DNA from: JAUVIB01 sp964424545
Lineage (GTDB): Bacteria; Calditrichota; Calditrichia; Calditrichales; Calditrichaceae
Assembly (NCBI GenBank): GCA_964424545.1
Contig: CAYRJN010000240.1
Location: 1-5,191 of the forward strand
Reading direction: 5' to 3'
Length of the DNA stretch: 5,191 nt
The position numbers were made by a program, and so were the translations under genes. The notes under the pieces were generated by a model. The model was given only the letters and a program-made list of their open reading frames with translations, was not told where the DNA came from and did not search any database. Within the stretch, counting starts at the first letter, position 1, and the number at the start of each line of letters is the position of its first letter. This document shows, piece by piece, positions 1 to 5,035 of the stretch.

Positions 1-2
1 TT

Positions 3-68
3 AAAATAATTGCGTATCTCGTTACCGGTGATTTGAAATTTGAACTTATTAATCCCAATGTCCAATGA
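3..68 (+). CDS. possible 3' end of an upstream gene (partial)
   Basis: A reading frame is open from the window edge and ends with TGA at 66-68. It would encode about 21 residues ending in GDLKFELINPNVQ. The mix of hydrophobic and charged residues looks like the tail of a soluble protein, and the other two + frames have stops at once. The stretch is too short to assign to a family, and an open frame of this length can occur by chance in such AT-rich DNA. If real, the gene ends 93 bases before the UroD-like gene and runs in the same direction. Confidence 0.3.
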   Translation, partial: KIIAYLVTGDLKFELINPNVQ

Positions 69-112
69 GGAAAAAATGCTACCCACACAAAACGAGAAAG
101 AACCTATCTTTT

Positions 113-118
113 TATAAT
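113..118 (+). promoter_or_regulatory. possible -10 box upstream of the UroD-like gene
   Basis: A perfect TATAAT lies 43 bases before the ATG at 162. No convincing -35 hexamer is found 16-18 bases upstream, and the DNA is AT-rich, so this match may be chance. The ribosome binding site of the gene is also weak: only a purine-rich AAGAAG-like run at about 155-160. Confidence 0.25.
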
Positions 119-161
119 AGTAAAGAGCTCTAAGTATAAAAAAGTAAAAGAAAAAAGAAGT

Positions 162-1355
162 ATGAAATCACGCGAAAGAGTTTTAACTACTCTAAATCAT
201 AAAGAACCTGATAAAATTCCAATAGATATTGGTGGAATGGGATCTACAGGAATTATGGCAATGGCATATAATAAGTTAAAAAAAGAATTAGGATTTGACA
301 AGAGCATTACAAAAATGCTTGATATTACTCAACAACTTGCAATACCTGAAAAGGAAATATTAGATTATTTTGAGGTTGACGTAATATCTTTAGAAAGCTC
401 TTATTTTCAGAGCGACAAAGAATGGAAAGAGTGGCGATTGCCGGATAAATCTAAAGTACAAATTCCCGCTAAATTAATGCCCAAAAGGTTAAAAGATGAA
501 TGGGTTTTAATGGATGGAGATCGGATTAAAGCTCGCATGCCCAAATCATGTCTATATTTTGAAAATTGCAACCCTCCGTTAGAATTTGCCGCTACGGAGC
601 AAGATATACAGACTCATAAATGGAATTATTATACGGATGAATATTTTAGAGAACTTGAAGATAAAGCAAAGCAGTTATATGAGGAGACTGATTATGCTAT
701 AATGGGTGGCTTTGGTGGTAATATAATTGAGGAATATCAGGTTTTGAGAGGTTATTCTAATGCTATGCTTGACCTTGTTTCTGATCCGAATTTTGCCGGG
801 GCATTGATTGGTAAAATAACTGAAGTCCATCTTACAAATTTAGAAAAATATGTGCAGGCAGTTTCAAAATATATTCAAATTATTCAGATGGGAGACGACC
901 TTGGTATGCAAAGCGGACCGCAAATATCTCTTGATTTGTATCAGACTTATATAAAGCCGGCACATAAGAAAATTTATAAATATGTTAAAAACAATTCTGA
1001 TTTATTTGTTTTTCTCCATAGCTGTGGCGCAATTTATGATTTTATTCCGGGCTTGATTGATGCAGGCGTTGATATTCTTAATCCGGTTCAATTTACAGCA
1101 GCAAATATGGATTCTGTCAAATTGAAAATGGAATTTGGAGATAAAATTACTTTTTGGGGAGGAGGAGCAGATACTCAAAATATTCTACCTTTTGGTACTC
1201 CCGATGAAGTGGCTAATCAAGTGAAAAAGCAAATTAAGGTATTCTCTCCGGGTGGTGGTTTTGTTTTTACTCCGGTGCATAATATTCAGGCGAATGTTCC
1301 TGTTGATAATATTATTGCATTATATGATACTATAAAAAAGTTTAGGAATTATTGA
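162..1355 (+). CDS. uroporphyrinogen decarboxylase (UroD/MtaA) superfamily protein, probable methyltransferase-like enzyme
   Basis: A complete 397-residue protein of the UroD superfamily. This superfamily includes heme-pathway UroD and the zinc-dependent, corrinoid-linked methyltransferases such as MtaA, MtbA and CmuA. It opens with the RERVLTTLNHKEPDKIPIDIGG pattern typical of the methyltransferase-like branch and lacks the RQAGRY loop of true HemE. GDDLG is at 244-248, HSCG at 286-289, WGGGADTQ at 332-339, and GGGFVF followed by PVHNIQ at 364-376. In MtaA/MtbA the zinc is held by His, Cys and a later Cys. Here H286 and C288 fit the first two; the expected late Cys seems to be H373, by a by-eye alignment from the conserved P..NI segment. 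It is probably cytosolic; no signal peptide or membrane segment is seen. No corrinoid protein or other methyltransferase subunit is in the window, so the substrate (a methylated compound is likely) is unknown. Five of its nine Arg codons are AGA/AGG, unlike the regulatory genes downstream. Confidence 0.92.
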   Translation: MKSRERVLTTLNHKEPDKIPIDIGGMGSTGIMAMAYNKLKKELGFDKSITKMLDITQQLAIPEKEILDYFEVDVISLESSYFQSDKEWKEWRLPDKSKVQIPAKLMPKRLKDEWVLMDGDRIKARMPKSCLYFENCNPPLEFAATEQDIQTHKWNYYTDEYFRELEDKAKQLYEETDYAIMGGFGGNIIEEYQVLRGYSNAMLDLVSDPNFAGALIGKITEVHLTNLEKYVQAVSKYIQIIQMGDDLGMQSGPQISLDLYQTYIKPAHKKIYKYVKNNSDLFVFLHSCGAIYDFIPGLIDAGVDILNPVQFTAANMDSVKLKMEFGDKITFWGGGADTQNILPFGTPDEVANQVKKQIKVFSPGGGFVFTPVHNIQANVPVDNIIALYDTIKKFRNY

Positions 1356-1356
1356 T

Positions 1357-1479
1357 ATGAAAGTTTTATTTGAGGAATTTCTTCATGAACCCAACGCAGA
1401 ATATTTAATGGATTGTTTGTTTGTGGTGACACGACAATGTATTGCCTTTAAGATTTCTCTCCCGCCTATGCGGGATTGA
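1357..1479 (+). pseudogene. 40-codon ORF, possible gene remnant running into a palindromic repeat
   Basis: An ATG begins one base after the stop codon of the UroD-like gene, with AGGA at 1344-1347 at workable spacing, as if a coupled gene had followed. The first ~23 residues (start MKVLFEEFLHEPNAEYL) look protein-like. The C-terminal part (CIAFKISLPPMRD) is encoded by the REP-like palindrome, and the stop codon lies in its right arm. The most likely reading is the start of a former downstream gene cut off by a repeat. It could also be a chance ORF or a true 40-residue peptide. The product is not recognised. Confidence 0.25.
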
Positions 1480-1493
1480 AATGACAAAAATGT
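1441..1493. repeat. REP-like palindromic intergenic repeat
   Basis: A two-part hairpin. The inner stem TCCCGC (1460-1465) pairs with GCGGGA (1470-1475) around a 4-base loop CTAT. The outer arm ATTTC (1453-1457) pairs with GAAAT (1478-1482) across a small internal loop. Read on the - strand it begins GTCATTTC and ends GAAATCTTAAAGGC. This resembles the widespread intergenic palindromes of the GTCATT...AATCT kind found in many bacterial genomes. No T tract follows on either strand, so it is not a standard terminator. A degenerate, oppositely oriented relative appears at 5073-5114. Membership of a genome-wide family is inferred. Confidence 0.55.
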
Positions 1494-1509
1494 AAAATTC
1501 CAATAATAA

Positions 1510-1564
1510 TATTGAAAATGTTAGAAATATGTTTTTTTTTGAAATTCAGATACCATTTTCAATA
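1510..1564. repeat. perfect 11-bp inverted repeat around a T9 tract
   Basis: TATTGAAAATG at 1510-1520 is the exact reverse complement of CATTTTCAATA at 1554-1564. The arms are separated by 33 bases that contain nine consecutive T (1532-1540). It could be a paired binding site or the ends of a small element. A hairpin is possible but weak, since the arms are AT-rich. It sits roughly 240-290 bases upstream of the predicted sigma-54 transcription start, farther than usual for NtrC-type enhancer sites but within the range where looping can act. Confidence 0.45.
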
Positions 1565-1776
1565 CAGTTAAATAATTCTTAAATGTAAGAATAACGATTT
1601 CATTAATTTTATAATCTAAGAAGGCCGATAAACGGTATTTGGAATATATTTTAAAAGACGTTTATTTAATTAATATGGCTTAACTTGTTGAAATTAAATA
1701 TGTTGTGATGTGAAATAATTTATTAAATAATAATAGGCCGCAATAGGAAACAAAGGAAGGATTGATGAAATATATC
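1565..1776. other. AT-rich non-coding stretch upstream of the receiver gene
   Basis: No reading frame of interest on either strand. A perfect TATAAT occurs at 1610-1615 but has no recognisable -35 partner. The hexamer AGGCCG occurs twice, at 1622-1627 and 1735-1740, each followed by an A-rich run. This is the region where enhancer sites or an IHF-type bend for the sigma-54 promoter would be expected, but I see no clear dyad apart from the inverted repeat farther upstream. Confidence 0.5.
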
Positions 1777-1875
1777 TGGCATTTGGTTTGCAATAACTAT
1801 TTTTATGAACGATGCAGCCACATATCAAAAACCCGAAAATATCCTTGTAATCGACAGCGACCGCGATTTTTGTAA
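1765..1875 (+). CDS. 36-codon ORF with a strong ribosome binding site, overlapping the receiver gene
   Basis: An ATG at 1765 follows a good Shine-Dalgarno run (AAAGGAAGG, 1752-1760), the same AAGGAAGG core that precedes the TPR gene. The frame encodes MKYIWHLVCNNYFYERC and on to a stop at 1873-1875, about 70 bases inside the receiver gene but in another frame. It spans the whole sigma-54 promoter. It may be a leader peptide made only from longer upstream transcripts, or the true receiver start displaced by a one-base error in the T5 run at 1799-1803: removing one T joins the frames. It may also be chance. The receiver fold does not need the extra residues. Confidence 0.2.
   Translation: MKYIWHLVCNNYFYERCSHISKTRKYPCNRQRPRFL
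1777..1792 (+). promoter_or_regulatory. sigma-54 (-24/-12) promoter of the regulatory cluster
   Basis: TGGCATTTGGTTTGCA matches the sigma-54 consensus TGGCAC-N5-TTGCW at all but one fixed position (T for C at the end of the -24 block). GG (1778-1779) and GC (1790-1791) have the exact required spacing, and a pyrimidine precedes as in the consensus. Taking C1791 as -12 puts transcription start near 1803, two bases before the receiver ATG. The cluster itself encodes a sigma-54 activator, which supports the call and suggests autoregulation. Chance occurrence remains possible. Confidence 0.7.
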
Positions 1876-2206
1876 AAATGTTCGCTTATATTTGGAACAG
1901 GATTATAATGTCGTAACGCGTCAGAATTTAAAATATATTGATTATACTATTCTTTTAAATAAAATTGATTTGCTGATAATAGATGAAGGTTTCGATAAAT
2001 CGAATTTATTAAACTTTATTCAAGGGGTCAAACAAAAGCATAGGCGTCTTAAGATTATTGTCATGTACACCTATTTTCAATCCGATCAAAAAACGGAAAA
2101 GGAGCTGTTTCGTTTTGTGGATGATATGATAGCCAAACCTTTTGACGTTAAACTCCTGAAAAATAAAGTTAGGCGGTTGTTTGCCGCTGCAACGGCGCTT
2201 GCTTAA
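1805..2206 (+). CDS. stand-alone response regulator receiver domain protein
   Basis: A 133-residue single-domain receiver (CheY-like fold). The first strand ILVIDSD (13-19) carries acidic D17 and D19, with Ser at the usual second acid. LLIID ends in the likely phospho-acceptor D60. IIVMYT gives the switch T89, and AKPF gives the conserved K111. All residues needed for phosphorylation are therefore essentially present. There is no output domain, so it probably acts by protein contact, as a relay intermediate or as a phosphate sink. The C-terminus (FAAATALA) is a short alanine-rich tail. The start at 1805 gives a normal 12-residue lead-in and is the only sensible in-frame start, yet no Shine-Dalgarno sequence precedes it. 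Together with the sigma-54 promoter ending 12 bases upstream, this suggests leaderless translation. It is the first gene of the receiver-TPR-NtrC cluster. No kinase is nearby. Confidence 0.88.
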   Translation: MNDAATYQKPENILVIDSDRDFCKNVRLYLEQDYNVVTRQNLKYIDYTILLNKIDLLIIDEGFDKSNLLNFIQGVKQKHRRLKIIVMYTYFQSDQKTEKELFRFVDDMIAKPFDVKLLKNKVRRLFAAATALA

Positions 2207-2296
2207 ATATAATATCTTAGGAAAATAATAGAATCGCCCTATAGCTACACCTAAAAAAACTCAACCGGATAATAATTAATTGAAATGTTAATACAA

Positions 2297-2325
2297 ACAT
2301 CTTAAATTGTTTAAACATAAGATGT
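2297..2325. promoter_or_regulatory. nested palindrome just upstream of the TPR gene (operator or mRNA hairpin candidate)
   Basis: The arms ACATCTTA (2297-2304) and TAAGATGT (2318-2325) are perfect 8-bp inverted repeats. The space between them contains a second, perfect 10-bp palindrome, TGTTTAAACA (2308-2317). It ends 11 bases before the ribosome binding site. It could be an operator, a binding site for the cluster's own regulator, or an mRNA hairpin that affects translation or processing. It has no GC-rich stem or T tract, so it is not a normal terminator. Confidence 0.5.
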
Positions 2326-2336
2326 AACTGTTTTGT

Positions 2337-2345
2337 GAAGGAAGG
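2337..2345 (+). promoter_or_regulatory. strong ribosome binding site of the TPR gene
   Basis: GAAGGAAGG lies two bases before the ATG at 2348, with the AGGA core about five bases away. It fixes the TPR start and contrasts with the receiver and NtrC genes, neither of which has a clear Shine-Dalgarno sequence. Confidence 0.7.
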
Positions 2346-2347
2346 TA

Positions 2348-3503
2348 ATGGCTGGAATCGGTATAAAAGATGTTATTACGGTTGATGGAAGCAGACAATT
2401 CCACATTCATACGGGTACGGATCCACAGCATCAGGAAGCTATCTCGGAAGTTTTTGAAAGCGGAAAATTTATTTATAATAACTCGTTGCATTATACTCTC
2501 CGAGGTCATCACTCTGATAATTTGCTGAATCACATTAAAAAAGTGACGCAAAATCTACATGAAAATGTTATTGATGAATTGGAAGTGCTGTTTACGGTAA
2601 ACGAAAAAATCAAATTAATCAGACAATATTTACCGCATTATCGTCTCGGTTCCATTTTTTCCGAACGTCATTTTTTTGACGAGGCTATTTCCAATTTCGA
2701 ACGCTGTATTAAGTTAAATCCCGATTATATCAGCGCTTATAAGCGTCTTGCGATTGTCTATTTAAAAAAGAGTGATTATATAAAAGCCGAAGAAGTGTTG
2801 CTTAGCGCGCATCGCTTAAAGCCGGAATACCCCGATATCCTCAATATTCTCGGTGTTATTTCCACTTTATTAAAAAAATATAAAGACGCAAAAGATTATT
2901 TTCAAAAAGCCCTGCAAATAAATCCCGCCTATAAAGAGGCTAATTATAATTTCGGCGTAGTTTTGTTGTTATCCACCGTTGACAACGACAGTGAACATGA
3001 ACAACTTGTTATTCCAGCTCGTATTATGCGTTCGTTAACGTCATTGCGCGATCATAAGTATTATTCCGACAAGGAGTGGCAGGATGCCTTTGATGATGTT
3101 ATAAGGAAAATTGAAGAAGGTAAAAAAGACGCGATATTAAAGTCCCTGTTGGATTTACAAATTAAAATAGCCGTAAAAAAGAATTTCAGTGAAAAGATGT
3201 ACTATTTCTTTTTGAAGTTTATATACGGGGGACGCGATCTGACGAGAGACGAATTGGACTATTATGAAGAGCAAGTAAAAGAAGACGCCATCAAACACGG
3301 CGAATTCGCCGACTATTGGAATGAACTCGGTATTATCCATCTTGTTCAGTGCCGCNNNNNNNNNNTATTTTTTAAAATCCCTTTCCGAATTTGATAAAGC
3401 CGTTAAAAATAATATCGAATATGAATCCGCAAAAAAAACCTTAGACCTCCTGCAGGGGAATAAAAACGGCTTCCTTATTTTATTACGTGCAATTCTCAGA
3501 TAA
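2348..3503 (+). CDS. tetratricopeptide repeat (TPR) protein, interrupted by an assembly gap
   Basis: The readable part is 336 codons, then 10 N, then 45 codons and TAA at 3501-3503. Deleting the N joins the parts in frame, giving about 381 residues. Residues 1-93 form a non-TPR N-terminal region, predicted to have strands around ITVDGSRQFHIHTGT, a VFESGKFIY segment and a long helix ending DELEVLF. Canonical TPR units follow at about 94-127, 128-161 and 162-195 (pattern LG..Y...A...F..A...NP), then a partial one at 196-208. A region of about 110 residues rich in charged helices comes next, and a last TPR begins near WNELG (324-328) and continues beyond the gap as SEFDKAV. No signal peptide or membrane segment is evident, so it is probably cytosolic. 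TPRs bind proteins; between a receiver and an NtrC activator it is a plausible scaffold or sensor for the pathway (inference). Its stop is 8 bases before the next ATG, indicating one operon. Confidence 0.9.
3356..3365. other. 10-N assembly gap inside the TPR gene
   Basis: Ten N of unknown true length. The codon before it (CGC, 3353-3355) and the codon after it (TAT, 3366-3368) belong to the same reading frame only if the missing length is zero or a multiple of three. As written, the 10 N create a false frameshift, with a false early stop and a false short ORF starting at 3321. Confidence 0.98.
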
Positions 3504-3511
3504 GCCCGATC

Positions 3512-4855
3512 ATGGCGAAAATATTGGTAGTTGATAACGAAAAAAGAATGTGTTTATTGCTCAAGGCGGCGCTTGAATTTGAAGGTCATCGGGTATCAAT
3601 CGCTTTTTCCGGACAAGAAGCGCTTAGTTTGTTATCGTCGGCCGATTTTGATATTGTTGTTAGCGATTTAAAAATGGCTCCCATCGACGGCATGCAAGTG
3701 CTAAAAGCTGCAAGAGAACGTCATAACCCCGTTGACGTTATTTTAATAACCGCTTATGCCTCGCAAGAGACAGCGCTCGAAGCAATGAAAATCGGCGCTT
3801 ACGACTATTTAATAAAACCGTTTAAAACGGACGAACTCCTAATTCGCGTTAATCGTATTTTAAAGCAAAAAGAACTTGAGGCGGAAAATAAACGTCTAAA
3901 ATCCGTTAAAGAAAACGATGAAGGTTTCCCCGGATTTATTGGTAAAAGCGTAAAGATGCGTAAAGTTTTTCAACTCATAAATCAAGTGAGCGATTCCGAA
4001 ACAGCCGTTTTGATCCGAGGCGAAAGCGGAACGGGTAAAGAGCTGGCCGCCGAAGCAATCCATCGCAACAGCGCTCGGAGCGCCGCTCCTTTTATTACCG
4101 TAAACTGTGCCGCTTTACCGGAAAATTTGTTAGAGAGCGAACTGTTCGGGTATGAAAAAGGGGCTTTTACCGGGGCAGACCGGCGCAAAGAGGGGTTATT
4201 TGAACGCGCGCAAAACGGTACCATATTCCTTGACGAAATTGGAGATATGCCTTTAAAGTTGCAAGCAAAGCTTTTGCGCGTTCTACAGAATAATGAAGTC
4301 GTTCATCTTGGCGGACATGAAAAAATCAACGTTAATTTCCGTTTAATCACGGCGACAAACCGCGATTTAGAGAAGATGATCGAAAAGCAGCAATTTAGAG
4401 CCGACCTCTATTATCGTATCAATGTTTTTCCTATCACTCTGCCGCCGCTGCGCGAACGTAAAGAAGACATACCGGCTCTAGTACACCATTTCAGCGGCGA
4501 ATTTCCGGATAAATCTTTTTCGCAACAAGCTATCCGAAAGTTAATGGAGTACGATTATCCGGGAAATGTAAGGGAATTGCAAAATATCATTACGCGCGCC
4601 GCATTGGTAGCGGGGTCTATTATCGAAGACGTTGATATAAGTATAGAGAATAAAAAAGTAAATAATGCCGCCGCAGGGTTATTGATTTCCGATGAGGGGA
4701 TTAATATTGATGAACTTGAGAAAAGGTTAATAAAACAAGCGCTGCAAAAGGCCTCCGGCAACAAAAGCGCCGCCGCTAAACTTTTGGGAATTACGCGGCG
4801 ACGGCTCTATTCAATGATGGATCGATTCGAAATACGCCAAGAAAAACAATTTTAA
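3512..4855 (+). CDS. NtrC-family sigma-54-dependent response regulator
   Basis: A complete 447-residue activator with the three classical domains. The receiver (1-120) has D8, N9 and E10 in the acidic pocket (N replaces the usual second Asp), phospho-acceptor D52, T80 and K102. The AAA+ domain (about 140-370) has Walker A GESGTGKE (170-177), the sigma-54-contacting loop GAFTGA (217-222), Walker B IFLDEIGD (238-245), arginine-finger candidates R296 and R302, and GNVREL (351-356) with sensor-II R354. A Fis-type helix-turn-helix (about 417-441, NKSAAAKLLGITRRRLY) binds DNA. It remodels RNA polymerase-sigma-54 using ATP after phosphorylation. All catalytic motifs are intact. The ATG is 8 bases after the TPR stop without a clear Shine-Dalgarno sequence, so translation is probably coupled. 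Only 5 of its 30 Arg codons are AGA/AGG. The sigma-54 promoter at the head of the cluster is its most obvious target. The cognate kinase is not in the window. Confidence 0.97.
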   Translation: MAKILVVDNEKRMCLLLKAALEFEGHRVSIAFSGQEALSLLSSADFDIVVSDLKMAPIDGMQVLKAARERHNPVDVILITAYASQETALEAMKIGAYDYLIKPFKTDELLIRVNRILKQKELEAENKRLKSVKENDEGFPGFIGKSVKMRKVFQLINQVSDSETAVLIRGESGTGKELAAEAIHRNSARSAAPFITVNCAALPENLLESELFGYEKGAFTGADRRKEGLFERAQNGTIFLDEIGDMPLKLQAKLLRVLQNNEVVHLGGHEKINVNFRLITATNRDLEKMIEKQQFRADLYYRINVFPITLPPLRERKEDIPALVHHFSGEFPDKSFSQQAIRKLMEYDYPGNVRELQNIITRAALVAGSIIEDVDISIENKKVNNAAAGLLISDEGINIDELEKRLIKQALQKASGNKSAAAKLLGITRRRLYSMMDRFEIRQEKQF

Positions 4856-4873
4856 TTTGTTGTAAAAGTAGAT

Positions 4874-5035
4874 ATGGAAACTGTGTTAAAGAGAATATGG
4901 TTTTGCAAATTAACTAATGTAGACAATAGCGAACGTCATAGAGGCGCATTGCCTGTTTTAATGGGACAATCTAAATGCGGAAAATGGCAAAGATTTGGAT
5001 CTAACGATTTATCGGAGAACAACAGTTGTGAGTGA
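4874..5035 (+). CDS. 53-codon hypothetical ORF
   Basis: ATG at 4874, 18 bases after the NtrC stop, ending with TGA at 5033-5035. The product (start METVLKRIWFCKL, later GQSKCGKWQRFG) has three Cys and one His, is basic in the middle, and has no signal peptide or membrane segment. No clear Shine-Dalgarno sequence precedes it. I recognise no family. It may be a genuine small protein, a fragment of a lost gene, or chance; a weak AGGC/GCCT hairpin at 4942-4954 lies within it. Confidence 0.25.
   Translation: METVLKRIWFCKLTNVDNSERHRGALPVLMGQSKCGKWQRFGSNDLSENNSCE

Noticed and set aside
1532..1540. T9 tract as a rho-independent terminator of the UroD-like gene
   Set aside because: There is no GC-rich stem directly before it; the REP-like hairpin is about 50 bases upstream.
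1675..1690. Second sigma-54 promoter (TGGCTTAACTTGTTGA)
   Set aside because: The -24 half is fair, but there is no GC at the required distance from GG, which is essential.
2288..2551. Antisense ORF of 87 codons over the TPR start
   Set aside because: It overlaps the strong TPR ribosome binding site and a well-supported protein, and shows no recognisable domain.
3155..3340. Antisense ORF of 61 codons in the TPR gene
   Set aside because: It lies wholly within coding sequence of the TPR gene and has no independent support.
3321..3503. A separate 60-codon ORF starting at 3321
   Set aside because: Its first part is the TPR gene read in the wrong frame and its last part is the true TPR C-terminus; it exists only because of the 10-N placeholder.
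3982..4764. Two antisense ORFs (80 and 69 codons) within the NtrC gene
   Set aside because: Both are reverse-strand shadows of conserved AAA+ and C-terminal coding sequence, with low-complexity Ser/Ala-rich products.
4942..4959. AGGC-loop-GCCT hairpin followed by TTTT as a terminator for the NtrC gene
   Set aside because: The stem is only four base pairs and the T run is short; too weak to call.
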